Source of the DNA: HXMU1420-13 sp963691715
Lineage (GTDB): Bacteria; Bacteroidota; Rhodothermia; Balneolales; Balneolaceae
Reading direction: 5' to 3'
Assembly: GCA_963691715.1 (NCBI GenBank)
Contig: OY829281.1
Coordinates: 992,001-1,056,000 of the forward strand
Length of the DNA: 64,000 nt
Positions 52,781 through 61,239 of the stretch are shown here, piece by piece. Every line of letters starts with the position of its first letter. The stretch's first letter is position 1. The notes beneath the pieces are model-generated. The model was not told the DNA's origin, did no database searches, and saw only the letters and a program-made list of their open reading frames with translations. The position numbers and the translations under genes were made by a program.

Positions 52781-52897
52781 AATATTTCTTTTTCATAGAT
52801 CGTCAATAAATGTATATATCCTAAAATACATAATAAAAGCACCCCTATTAAAAAACATGATTTATATTTATTTAATTTACATTTAATCATTTTAAAT

Positions 52898-53088
52898 TTA
52901 TCTGAATGAATATTTTTGAAATTTTAATTTTTCATACGAACATACAGCTTCATACTTCTGTTTATACCTTTTAACAATAATCTTAGAATTGAAATTAATT
53001 TGCACACTTGGATTATCCCAAATTTCTGTCCAAAGTATTACTTTATTATTGTTCTTGTTAATGCAGCACCTTTAATTATTCCATGGTT
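52898..53088 (-). pseudogene. Decayed gene fragment upstream of the IS-split gene
   Basis: A minus-strand open stretch ends (TAA at 52898-52900) seven bases before the start of the IS-split gene, a spacing expected for an operon. It reads VILWTEIWDNPSVQINFNSK, then IIVKRYKQKYEAVCSYEK, protein-like composition for this genome, but it has no start codon. A second frame just upstream reads HGIIKGAALTRTIIK, and the two would join by a frameshift near 53040. I read this as the remains of one gene whose start is lost; it could also be chance. Confidence 0.35.
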
Positions 53089-53255
53089 TTAATCATCTGC
53101 AAATAATTACAGTCGAGTAAATTGTTATCTCAAATTAAACATCCAAAAATACTTCATTTGCCTACATATCAGTCTTAATATCACGTGAATACACTATTCA
53201 TAGTTTATGAATTTCACTTCATATTATAAATCTGATTTAAAATAAACTAAATTCA

Positions 53256-53723
53256 ATGACATTCATTTCTAAAAGTACAATTTTTTGTGCCGCAATTTTT
53301 CTCATACAATGTACTGATTCCAACGTTGTTGATAGTAATGACACAGTTAATTTAGTCTCAGATATTATGAATCATGAATGGGAATTAGTTTATATGAAAT
53401 CTGATAGAGTTAGTAATGATAATGATCGTACATATCTCAATTTTACTTTAACTTTTGATTCAGATAGCACATTTCATGGAAAAGCTTGTAATTATTTTGG
53501 AGGTGGATTCTCTGCTAAAGACGGTGGAGAATTTTCAACAAAAGGTATGTGGTCTACATTGATGGGCTGTGGTAACAATAGTGAACTCATTTATTTCGAA
53601 TTACTTGATAGCGCAAATGTTTTTGTAATTCATACGGAAACAGTAAAATTTAATACGCGTTCAGCAAAAAAATTAATCATTCGTAAAGACATGAATAATT
53701 TTTTAGAATTTACCCATCAATAA
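53256..53723 (+). CDS. META-domain (HslJ-like) lipoprotein
   Basis: A 155-residue protein with a lipobox (FLIQC, Cys19). The mature part fits the META/HslJ pattern: NHEWELVYMKS, LTFDSDSTFHGKACNYFGGG (the CN.F.G core), then MWSTLMGCGNNSELIYFELL (TLMGC... motif). META-domain proteins are linked to heat shock, motility and antibiotic tolerance in some species; the function here is unknown. It stands alone, with long A/T-rich flanks, in the accessory region near the IS. Confidence 0.8.
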   Translation: MTFISKSTIFCAAIFLIQCTDSNVVDSNDTVNLVSDIMNHEWELVYMKSDRVSNDNDRTYLNFTLTFDSDSTFHGKACNYFGGGFSAKDGGEFSTKGMWSTLMGCGNNSELIYFELLDSANVFVIHTETVKFNTRSAKKLIIRKDMNNFLEFTHQ

Positions 53724-54012
53724 TAAGTGCTGGATTGTTTATAATATCGTGAATAAATCAAAGTATATGCTTCACGTTTTTTGTTTATCCGGTTTAAAAT
53801 TAAAAACTGACCGTGAACTAAACCCAATACTATACTCTGCATATCAATGAAAAAATCAATCCCTTCATATCCTTTTCTCTCCTTAAGAATGACTTCCTTT
53901 TGCAAATATCCTTTTTATCCATAGCATAAACTATGCCCTTACTTTTTCAGAACTACCTTCAACTTTAATGTTACATAAAAATAATTTAGATGTATCGTTA
54001 ATGATTCAGTAT
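53724..54012. other. Non-coding gap between META lipoprotein and satD leader
   Basis: Only a 62-codon minus-strand frame starting with TTG is seen here (rejected). No promoter match or repeat was recognised. Confidence 0.5.
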
Positions 54013-54045
54013 AAATGAAACACCTTGACATGTTTCATTTTTTTT
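54013..54045 (+). promoter_or_regulatory. 10-bp inverted repeat with T-run directly upstream of satD
   Basis: AAATGAAACA (54013-54022), an 8-base spacer, its exact reverse complement (54031-54040), then an unbroken T-run to 54045. The satD ATG is 13 bases later. The structure could be an operator for a dimeric DNA-binding protein or, in RNA, a terminator/attenuator hairpin in the satD leader. The spacer includes TTGACA. Confidence 0.65.
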
Positions 54046-54058
54046 GATACAATTAAGC

Positions 54059-54697
54059 ATGTCAGCAATTCACACGATATTAATGGGTGATGTAGAGGGT
54101 AGCTCGAACCTTGAACCTGAATTTGTTCAGAATTCACTTTTCAAAATGATCAAAGAGATCAATAGTACTTATAAGTCTTCGATTATTTCACCATTAACCA
54201 TAACACTTGGAGATGAATTTCAGGGTATTGTCGCTGATAACAATGCTGGTACTCATCTAATTTTTGAAATGGAACATTATCGCATAGAACACAAACTCCC
54301 CTACCGTTTACATTATGTGTTATATGAAGGAACAATTGACACTGAAATAAATACTGAGACCGCATATGGAATGTTGGGTTCAGGATTAACCAATGCACGA
54401 ACCTTACTTTCATCAAAAAAGAGAGACAGGAATAGGTTTGAAATCCAGTTAATTGATTACTATACAACTACCCAAGTTCAACGACTTTTTTCAGTGTTAG
54501 ATGGGTTATCAGAGACTTGGAAAGTACAAGACTTTCCTTTAATTATGGATATGTTAAGAGAATCAAATAATCAATGGGTAGCAGATAAACATCAAAAAAC
54601 ACGAGCTCAAATTTGGAAACGTCGAAAAACGCTACAAATAGAACATTACCGAACCATTCAGAATACTATAAAAGATTTGACAAATTTTAAGGCATGA
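54059..54697 (+). CDS. SatD family protein
   Basis: 212 residues from the ATG at 54059 (a TTG at 54044 lies inside the T-run structure). IHTILMGDVEGSSNL at the start, LTITLGDEFQGIVAD in the middle, LPYRLHYVLYEGTIDTEINT, then GMLGSGLTNARTLLSSKKR are typical of SatD proteins, first named in Streptococcus mutans acid tolerance. The C-terminal third (residues 150-205) is basic and helical and could bind DNA. Function is not settled. It overlaps the following membrane protein gene by four bases, the arrangement seen in SatD-SatE type pairs. Confidence 0.82.
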   Translation: MSAIHTILMGDVEGSSNLEPEFVQNSLFKMIKEINSTYKSSIISPLTITLGDEFQGIVADNNAGTHLIFEMEHYRIEHKLPYRLHYVLYEGTIDTEINTETAYGMLGSGLTNARTLLSSKKRDRNRFEIQLIDYYTTTQVQRLFSVLDGLSETWKVQDFPLIMDMLRESNNQWVADKHQKTRAQIWKRRKTLQIEHYRTIQNTIKDLTNFKA

Positions 54698-55023
54698 CAC
54701 CAAAGCTACTAATATTATGGGTGACAATGGAATTCATTGTGAATATGATTTTCTATTTTCTAAATGCTTCATTGTTTAAAACACAAGACAATATGAAACA
54801 AGGATTAATAATAAGGGATGTTATAAAAGGTTCACTTGAACGGTCACTAATAATGGTAGGATTATTAAATAACTACCCGCAGGTAATTACTGCTTTTGCA
54901 GCCTTAAAGATTGGAACACGAATTAATGATAATGAGCATAAAATATCGAATGATTACTTTCTACTTGGAAACATTATATCTTTACTTGCAGCGATTTGCC
55001 TAGTTGTAATTTACACCCATTAA
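54694..55023 (+). CDS. Small membrane protein coupled to SatD
   Basis: A 109-residue protein with two to three hydrophobic helices (about 5-24, 52-75 and 87-107). It begins inside the satD stop (ATGA), so translation is coupled. No cysteine or charged residue lies in the helices, and no known domain was recognised. In other bacteria SatD is followed by a membrane protein of the DUF3307 type. This one is shorter and I do not see the DUF3307 motifs, but VIKGSLERSLIMVGLLNNYP then TAFAALKIGTR resembles the bacterial 'phosphatase/ALKIG' membrane families. Confidence 0.65.
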   Translation: MTPKLLILWVTMEFIVNMIFYFLNASLFKTQDNMKQGLIIRDVIKGSLERSLIMVGLLNNYPQVITAFAALKIGTRINDNEHKISNDYFLLGNIISLLAAICLVVIYTH

Positions 55024-55171
55024 GTAGTAATTATTTTAACGTTTTTTTTAAGACAAATACACTATTTCATATAACTGGTTAGATTAAGTTTGTACAACTA
55101 ACACAAATCATTACCAAAATTCTACACTTTGAGTTTAGATAGGCAAGATTAAAAATCAGAATCTATGTTTC

Positions 55172-55372
55172 TTAGATTTCTGACTCAACACCTCTAAACA
55201 TTCTAAGATACCCCATTAATCGACGCCCATCTTTCGCGGAGTATGCTAATTCCCGAAGATCATTATCGGAAACCAACACCTCCTCGAAAGTGTCTCTCTC
55301 TGTCGCCGTTAGCTTCTCATCTACATAATCAACTATATATTCTTCAATTATTAGATGATATTCTTTATCCAT
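55172..55372 (-). CDS. Minimal anti-sigma-like protein
   Basis: A 66-residue acidic helical protein. YIVDYVDEKLTATERDTFEE then VLVSDNDLRELAYSAKDGRR resembles the N-terminal anti-sigma domain pattern (a helix, L...E...FE.HL..C..C) but has no His/Cys zinc motif and no transmembrane helix. It follows an ECF sigma gene by 52 bases on the same strand, the usual place for its antagonist. I infer that it may bind that sigma factor. It could also be an unrelated small protein. Confidence 0.6.
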   Translation of the reverse strand: MDKEYHLIIEEYIVDYVDEKLTATERDTFEEVLVSDNDLRELAYSAKDGRRLMGYLRMFRGVESEI

Positions 55373-55424
55373 ACTTTATATTTACCAGGGAAATTCTTGT
55401 TAACTCTTTCCTTTTAGTAGTAAA

Positions 55425-56036
55425 TCAAAAAGAAGTTCCCATATCTACATATTCTCCAATTTTTTTACTTATCTGAGCCCTTCCTCTGTTTATTCTTGAT
55501 TTAACGGTACCCATTGGCACATTAAGTTTTTCTGATATTTCCTCATAGCTTAATTGTTCAATGTCTCTTAGAATAACTACATTGCGAAATTCGCTTTGAA
55601 GACTAGCTAACGCTTTTTCTAATTTTTGAAGACTAAGATTTTGGTGAAGTTCTTCGTCTTGTAACATTAAGGTATCTTCTAAAAGAATTTCAAATGCCTC
55701 CGGATCATTCTCATTTTTATGAATTGAAACGAGCTGCATTTTCTTCTTCTTCTTGTACAAGCTTTTGGCCAAATTTATTGCAATGGTATACATCCATGTG
55801 CTAAACTTTGCGATACGTTCGTAGCTGTGTCTGCTTTTATGAACTCTCAAAAATGTTTCTTGAACCAAATCTTCACAATCTTGATGGTTTTGTGTGTATC
55901 GAAACAAAAAATTGTGTAATCGATCTTTATAACGAATAACCAATTCTGAAAACGCAGCTTCTCTGCCTTTCTGAACATATCCCATTAAATCTTCGTCGCT
56001 TAGTGTACTTAAAGTTGTATGCTTGGATGCAATCAT
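55425..56036 (-). CDS. ECF-type RNA polymerase sigma factor
   Basis: 203 residues from the ATG at 56036 (a TTG at 56051 is possible). Region 2 contains DLVQETFLRVHKSRHSYERI and FSTWMYTIAINLAKSLYKKK; region 4 contains SEFRNVVILRDIEQLSYEEI and LNVPMGTVKSRINRGRAQ. It resembles the SigW/RpoE branch. It is distinct from the sigma factor at 8124. A small acidic protein follows that may be its anti-sigma. holA ends 54 bases upstream. Confidence 0.9.
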   Translation of the reverse strand: MIASKHTTLSTLSDEDLMGYVQKGREAAFSELVIRYKDRLHNFLFRYTQNHQDCEDLVQETFLRVHKSRHSYERIAKFSTWMYTIAINLAKSLYKKKKKMQLVSIHKNENDPEAFEILLEDTLMLQDEELHQNLSLQKLEKALASLQSEFRNVVILRDIEQLSYEEISEKLNVPMGTVKSRINRGRAQISKKIGEYVDMGTSF

Positions 56037-56090
56037 CTTGATATTTCCCAATTATATTCCAGTTATAGTTGAATACGATCTAGGGCTAAA

Positions 56091-57143
56091 TCAGCCGATC
56101 AATCGTTTGACCAGAAGGAATAAAATGGACGTGGTATCAAGTGTTGAGAATCCTTTAATAGATTTGTCAGTATCTAGAAGTGCTTCGAAAATTCGAGGCA
56201 TATCTGCATACTTAAAATTGGCTGCATCATTCCAAAGGCGGTCAAAGTACCATTTATTCAAACCCATTTGGTTTTGAACTTGGGCTTTTCCCAATCCTTT
56301 TTCTACAAGACGATGAATTTGCCAAATATTTACAAACACACTGTAAAAGAATCCCACGAGCCGAATTAATTCCCCCGTGTCTGATTTACTGTGTTGCAAT
56401 ATTTGTTCCGATATATAGAGTGCTTGCTCTAGATTACGTGTAATAATGGCCTCTTTAAGCTCTATGGCTGAATATTCGCGATATGAACCGATTATTTCTT
56501 TCACATCAGCTTCTGTTACCTCATTTTTAGTGTCCACAAAAGTGCACACTTTGTCTATTTCGCTAGACAGAAGTTGGAGATTGTTACCAACAAATTGACT
56601 AAGAAGTTGAGCTGCTCCTGGTTGAATTCTTTTTTTATGATGTGTATCTACCCATTTAATGACCCAATTAGGAATCATATAATCAGGCATAGCATCAAAA
56701 TTAAAATAACCAACATTATTATTTTTTGATAAAGCCTTACCAATTTTAGTATTTCCAGCTGGTTTACCAGAATCAAAGAATACAACAAGGCAAGAAGGGT
56801 TCGGATGTTCAAGATAAGGTATAAAATCATTCATATCTCCATCCCCTAAAGCACCCTTTGCTGTTTGTAGAAAATTACGCACAATTAGAATTCTACGTTC
56901 TGCCATCATCGGGTAACTTCGGGCAATGGCTAAAACCTTTGCTGGGGTAACATCTTGTCCATACAGCAGATCAAAATTAAAATCTTTCTCATGAGCAGGT
57001 AATAAATTAGAAAATTTATCAATTAACCGATCTAAATAGAATACTTCTTCCCCGTAAAGATAATATATGGGTTTTAAAGTATCTGAATTTAGATGTTCAA
57101 GAATAGTATTGTAATAATCTACGCTGGTTGCCCTTTTTGCCAT
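56091..57143 (-). CDS. holA: DNA polymerase III subunit delta HolA
   Basis: A 350-residue HolA, usual length. PIYYLYGEEVFYLDRLIDKF (N-terminal ATP-loop-like region), FLQTAKGALGDGDMNDFIPY, LVVFFDSGKPAGNTKIGKAL, LLSQFVGNNLQLLSSEIDKV and LIRLVGFFYSVFVNIWQIHR match the family. Delta opens the sliding clamp in the clamp loader. It is divergent from the bactofilin gene, 299 bases away. Confidence 0.92.
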   Translation of the reverse strand: MAKRATSVDYYNTILEHLNSDTLKPIYYLYGEEVFYLDRLIDKFSNLLPAHEKDFNFDLLYGQDVTPAKVLAIARSYPMMAERRILIVRNFLQTAKGALGDGDMNDFIPYLEHPNPSCLVVFFDSGKPAGNTKIGKALSKNNNVGYFNFDAMPDYMIPNWVIKWVDTHHKKRIQPGAAQLLSQFVGNNLQLLSSEIDKVCTFVDTKNEVTEADVKEIIGSYREYSAIELKEAIITRNLEQALYISEQILQHSKSDTGELIRLVGFFYSVFVNIWQIHRLVEKGLGKAQVQNQMGLNKWYFDRLWNDAANFKYADMPRIFEALLDTDKSIKGFSTLDTTSILFLLVKRLIG

Positions 57144-57442
57144 TCATCGAAAATATGATTTTAAACTCTTTATTTCGTCGAAAAAATAAAAGAATATTCG
57201 ACGTGTAGAATAGTCTTTCTAAATGTCAAAGACGATTAAGGCTCATGTATATTGAATAAAAGTTTTAAAATGCAGCTATAGCAACCACTTAAGGTGTCCA
57301 ATTTTAGGATAATTGTTACTGACTTAACAAAGCTTAGAAAAATCTAATAAAATAAAAACCGCAGAAAATATAAAGTTAAGCTATATTAATCACTTAAAGT
57401 TCACTATTCTCAATAATTGTTATAAAAAAATTGTAACACATT

Positions 57443-57859
57443 ATGCATAAATCATCTCTTGCTAATATGGAAAACAACAGGACAAACAATACCAGCTTTA
57501 TAGCTGTAGGTACAATAATAAGCGCAGACATTACATGCGAAGGTAACATTCACATCTCTGGGATTGCAGATGGTGAAATAAATACGCAACAACACCTAAT
57601 TTTAAATGATACTGGTAAAATTACAGGAAACATCACTGCAAAATCTGCTATGATTTCTGGAATCATAGAGGGAGATTTAAGAGTTACTGAATCCTTAACT
57701 TTACATGCTAAAGCAAAAATTAAAGGAAATATTTATGCCAAGCATTTAATCACAGAAGAAGGCGCTGAAATAAACGGATTGATAAAGACTGGTGCCGAAG
57801 TTGATATCAATTCGGAACAGCTTGTTAAAGAAGTACCCTTACAGAAGAAAGTTGGCTGA
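57443..57859 (+). CDS. Bactofilin
   Basis: A 138-residue protein. The core (about residues 20-125) is a right-handed beta-helix of short repeats: FIAVGTIISADITCEGNIHI, then SGIADGEINTQQHLILNDTG, KITGNITAKSAMISG, then VTESLTLHAKAKIKGNIYAK. Bactofilins polymerise into filaments without nucleotides and position cell-wall or motility proteins. ATGs at 57443 and 57467 are both possible; the second leaves a shorter disordered tail. A 7-bp hairpin (57881-57905) follows the gene. Confidence 0.88.
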   Translation: MHKSSLANMENNRTNNTSFIAVGTIISADITCEGNIHISGIADGEINTQQHLILNDTGKITGNITAKSAMISGIIEGDLRVTESLTLHAKAKIKGNIYAKHLITEEGAEINGLIKTGAEVDINSEQLVKEVPLQKKVG

Positions 57860-57974
57860 TAAACTTAAACTACCTATATTAGATGCACCATTGATTGATG
57901 CATCTTGGTAATTTAAAATTGCTTTTAGTTTCACTATCAAAGCTTAGATTTTTACATTTATTTAGTATTGAATT

Positions 57975-58397
57975 ATGATCAGTCAAGACTATATCATGCG
58001 ACAGATTCATCAGCTTTCTCAAGTATTGATAGCCATATTGAATATGGTCATAAAACTTAAAAAACATGATCAACACGCAGTAATAGTACCTTATACGAAT
58101 GAAATGCTGAAAGAACACTTAGATGCCGATTTACAGCATCTTTTAAAGATGCTAGACGAAAAAACTATTATTGATCTAAAAAAAGAGAAGGGTTTTTCAA
58201 ACGAACATCTCGAAATCTTAGCAGATATCTTCTTTGAATTAGCAGAAAATGATTTAGATCAACAGTCTTTCGAAGCAGATAATATCAGCCTGTTAAAGCA
58301 TTGCAAAGATATATATGAATTTATCGAACTTGACGAACGAACCTATTCAATAGACCGGAATCTTAAAATCACTAAAATAAAAAGTTATATGAATTAA
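57975..58397 (+). CDS. DUF6483-like protein
   Basis: A 140-residue, fully helical, soluble protein. The start MISQDYIMRQIHQLSQVLIA is the pattern found in DUF6483-like proteins of Bacillota and Bacteroidota (xxQDYIMRxI..L...L). Function unknown; no catalytic motif, signal peptide or membrane segment. It lies between bactofilin (115 bases upstream) and the convergent asnS. Confidence 0.6.
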   Translation: MISQDYIMRQIHQLSQVLIAILNMVIKLKKHDQHAVIVPYTNEMLKEHLDADLQHLLKMLDEKTIIDLKKEKGFSNEHLEILADIFFELAENDLDQQSFEADNISLLKHCKDIYEFIELDERTYSIDRNLKITKIKSYMN

Positions 58398-58420
58398 TAA
58401 CTTTTACTAGAATTTTTATC

Positions 58421-59914
58421 TCAAGGTTTTAATCTACCCATCATTCGTGGAAATGGTATTGTTTCCCTTACATGCGACAGTCCACATATCCATGCAACCG
58501 TTCGTTCTAAACCGAGTCCAAACCCGGAATGAGGAACAGTACCAAATTTACGCAGGTCTAAATACCACTCGAATACGTCTTTATCTAATCCCTCTTCCTC
58601 AATTCGTTCATGCATTAGATTTAAATCATCTTCACGTTGTGATCCACCGATAATTTCTCCATATCCTTCTGGAGCCAAAACATCCATACCCAAGGCTAAG
58701 GTATTAGTGTCATCACGTTTCATATAAAAAGCTTTTATTTCTGCAGGCCAATGAGTTACAATAAGTGGCACATCGTATTGCATCATTAATACTGTCTCGT
58801 CAGATCCTCCAAAATCATTACCCCATTCAAAATTTTGAGCGGATTCTTTCCATTTAGGAATATTCCTATAATCTTCTTCAATTTGATCTAACCGGGTTGA
58901 AATCTCAACCTGTCTCTGCTCAATTTGTTTCTTTCTCCATTTTTTTGCGGATCCATGCTCTTTCTTTATCTCCTCTCTTTCCTGCTTTATAGACTTTTCT
59001 TCTTCTTTTCTCGAAACTAGCATATCATCTAGCATCGTAGCAGTTTCATCACTTTTAAGAATATTTACAGCTTCTGTGTATTTCATTCTATGGAATGCTT
59101 TATCAACGATGGGTTGAAGTTTTGATATATCCCTACCAAGAAGCTCTAACTCTTTCGGTCGTTGTTCTAGAACAGTTTTTACGATGTATTTGATCATATC
59201 TTCTGCTAAATCCATATTCATTTCGAGATCATAGAATGCCATTTCTGGTTCCATCATCCAGAATTCAGTCAAATGACGACGTGTTTTGGATTTTTCTGCT
59301 CTAAATGTAGGACCAAAGGTATAAATTAACCCATGTGCCATAGCCATTGCTTCCCCATATAACTGACCTGTTTGGGCTAAATACGCTTTTTCATCAAAAT
59401 AATCGGTCTCAAACAGAGTAGTACTTCCTTCAGCAGCATTACCAGTAAAAATAGGAGAATCCATTTGCACAAAATTTCTGTTTTGGAAGAAATTGTGTAT
59501 TGCAAATATGATTTCATTCCGAACACGCATCGCCGCCCACTGTCGCTGGCTCCTCAACCACAGATGCCTGTTGTTCATTAAGAATTCAACGCCATGGTCT
59601 TTTGGTGTAATTGGATAATCTTCGGCAACTTGAATGACATCCACATCGGATACATGCACTTCATGACCTCCTACACTCCGTTCATCTGCTTTTACCATTC
59701 CTTTTATACTTAATGAGCTTTCTTGTTTAAGGGAAGAAGCTCCTTCCCAGGCATCTTCAGACACTTCATCTTTAGCCACAATACATTGAGTGATGCCGGT
59801 TCCATCTCTAAGCTCTATAAATACTAAGCTGCCGCTACTTCGGTAATTATATACCCATCCTTTTAAAGTAATTTCGGTATCGACATGATTAGCTAATTGG
59901 TTGATATAGGTCAT
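58421..59914 (-). CDS. asnS: Asparaginyl-tRNA synthetase with charged insertion
   Basis: A 497-residue class IIb synthetase. An OB-fold anticodon domain (GWVYNYRSSGSLVFIELRDG) is followed by the catalytic core: motif 1 about 130-150, motif 2 FGPTFRAEKSKTRRHLTEFW, and motif 3 FGLGLERTVAWICGL. HWPAEIKAFYMKRDD is AsnRS-typical. Between VNILKS (residue 283) and FEWGNDFGGSDE (362) is a highly charged insertion of about 60-70 residues (e.g. EEKSIKQEREEIKKEHGSAK) that looks like a coiled-coil arm and is absent from the common AsnRS. Present with gatA, so both Asn and Gln routes must be read with care. It reads alone in this position. Confidence 0.93.
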   Translation of the reverse strand: MTYINQLANHVDTEITLKGWVYNYRSSGSLVFIELRDGTGITQCIVAKDEVSEDAWEGASSLKQESSLSIKGMVKADERSVGGHEVHVSDVDVIQVAEDYPITPKDHGVEFLMNNRHLWLRSQRQWAAMRVRNEIIFAIHNFFQNRNFVQMDSPIFTGNAAEGSTTLFETDYFDEKAYLAQTGQLYGEAMAMAHGLIYTFGPTFRAEKSKTRRHLTEFWMMEPEMAFYDLEMNMDLAEDMIKYIVKTVLEQRPKELELLGRDISKLQPIVDKAFHRMKYTEAVNILKSDETATMLDDMLVSRKEEEKSIKQEREEIKKEHGSAKKWRKKQIEQRQVEISTRLDQIEEDYRNIPKWKESAQNFEWGNDFGGSDETVLMMQYDVPLIVTHWPAEIKAFYMKRDDTNTLALGMDVLAPEGYGEIIGGSQREDDLNLMHERIEEEGLDKDVFEWYLDLRKFGTVPHSGFGLGLERTVAWICGLSHVRETIPFPRMMGRLKP

Positions 59915-59988
59915 AGGTTTGCGTAAGAATTAAGAATCAATTAAAATTATGTTTATGTATACCCGAGAATTAAGGCATGGCAATGGAT

Positions 59989-61239
59989 TTAATTTTCTGG
60001 AGTTAAAACGGCTTCCATAAAATATTTTTGATCGAAAAAATCGTTAGAGAATTGAAGTACCTCCTCGGCTGTTACTTTGTCGATATATTCTTCAAGTTCA
60101 TCTAGGGTTACAAAACGTTCGAAATAAAGTTCGCTTTTTGCGAGTCGCATCATACGATTACTCGTATTTTCTTGGCTTAATAGTAGTTTTCCTTTTAATT
60201 GCGACTTTGCTTCAGAAAACTCTTGGTTTGGTATTAGTTCTGTCCTAATTTTATCCAATTCTGCCACCACAAGTTCATGTACATGATCAACATAATCCTT
60301 GTCTGTTCCTACATAAACTCCCCATATTCCTGAATCGGAATAGGATTGATTAAAACTTTGTATGGAATAACAGTAGCCATATTTTTCACGAACATTTTGA
60401 TGTAAACGAGAACTCATCCCTCCACCAAGCACAGTATTAGCTAATAGTAACTGATACTTATTTTCATGATCGAAATGCATTCCTCGCCGGCCTAAAATAT
60501 AGTGTGTTTGCTCAATAGGTTTTGTAAGAGCTAACTTTTCTGGATGAAATACATCAAGAGGTTGTGCTTCATGAGTAGTCTTTAGTGGTGGTTTATCTTC
60601 GAAATATGAAGATACCAATTGTACCACTTCATCATGATCAACATTACCAGCCACCGCAACTAATAAATTATCTGGTCGGTAGCGGTCGCTCATATAATCG
60701 TATAAATCTTGTCGAGTAAATGCAGAAACTGTGTCTTCAAATCCTAAAACAGGTCGACCTAATGCATGGTCTTGAAACATTTTAGTTGTGAAGGCTTCAA
60801 ATAAATAATCATCAGGGGAATCTCTGTACATTTTCATCTCCTCAATCACTACTTTCTTTTCTTTTTCAACTTCTTCCTCTGGGAAAGAAGGGTTCAACAC
60901 CATATCAGAAAGTACATCTAGAGCCCTACCCAATTGTTCGTCCACACATCGAGCATAATAACAGGTATATTCACTGGAAGTAAACGCATTTAAATAACCA
61001 CCGACCGACTCCATACTTTGAGCTATTTCAAACGCTGTTCTTTTTTCAGTGCCTTTGAATAACATGTGTTCTAAGAAATGAGTAACTCCTGCTAATTCTT
61101 TCTTTTCATTTCGAGAGCCTGTTTTTACCCAAATACCAACAGAAATACTTTTTACACTATCGATTCTCTCTGTTACGATACGTAAACCATTCCCTAAGGT
61201 GGACTTCGTTACGCTGTCGATTTCTTTCAAATTTTCCAT
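59989..61239 (-). CDS. M16-family zinc peptidase (processing-peptidase-like)
   Basis: A 416-residue M16B-type protease. The inverted zinc motif is H54-FLE-H58 (HxxEH) with a third Glu in VVIEEMKMYRDSPDDYLF. The C-terminal domain includes GGMSSRLHQNVREKYGYCYS, the conserved RxxxxY region. Cytosolic: no signal peptide. Such proteins are next to pnp in many bacteria (as in the Bacillus YmxG/MlpA locus), and here the pnp terminator lies between them (283 bases), so it is transcribed separately. Confidence 0.9.
   Translation of the reverse strand: MENLKEIDSVTKSTLGNGLRIVTERIDSVKSISVGIWVKTGSRNEKKELAGVTHFLEHMLFKGTEKRTAFEIAQSMESVGGYLNAFTSSEYTCYYARCVDEQLGRALDVLSDMVLNPSFPEEEVEKEKKVVIEEMKMYRDSPDDYLFEAFTTKMFQDHALGRPVLGFEDTVSAFTRQDLYDYMSDRYRPDNLLVAVAGNVDHDEVVQLVSSYFEDKPPLKTTHEAQPLDVFHPEKLALTKPIEQTHYILGRRGMHFDHENKYQLLLANTVLGGGMSSRLHQNVREKYGYCYSIQSFNQSYSDSGIWGVYVGTDKDYVDHVHELVVAELDKIRTELIPNQEFSEAKSQLKGKLLLSQENTSNRMMRLAKSELYFERFVTLDELEEYIDKVTAEEVLQFSNDFFDQKYFMEAVLTPEN

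Larger units (their letters stand above)
51683..52890 (-). pseudogene. Small membrane protein gene split by an IS element
   Basis: The 5' part (52890 to 52781) and the 3' part (52037 to 51683) are on either side of the IS. When the IS and one copy of the 8-bp duplication are removed, a single 154-codon frame results. The rebuilt protein has a basic start (MIKCKLNKYKS), two hydrophobic helices (about 12-30 and 36-55), and a C-terminal part (YEIIVTNEYLVRIIAI, then LPIHSFSFFFQNGIVSL) with a strand pattern that resembles bacterial PH-like domains. I give no function. A shortened product (114 residues) could still start at the ATG at 52027, which would lose the first helix. Confidence 0.8.

Noticed and set aside
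53717..53905. 62-codon minus-strand frame opposite the end of the META lipoprotein gene
   Set aside because: It starts only at a TTG just after an in-frame stop, matches no family I know, and overlaps the META gene stop. It could be a small gene, but nothing supports it.
57144..57442. Promoters for holA and bactofilin in the shared gap
   Set aside because: A TTTG is followed after 19 bases by TACACGTC on the minus strand, but the second element is too far from the consensus to call.
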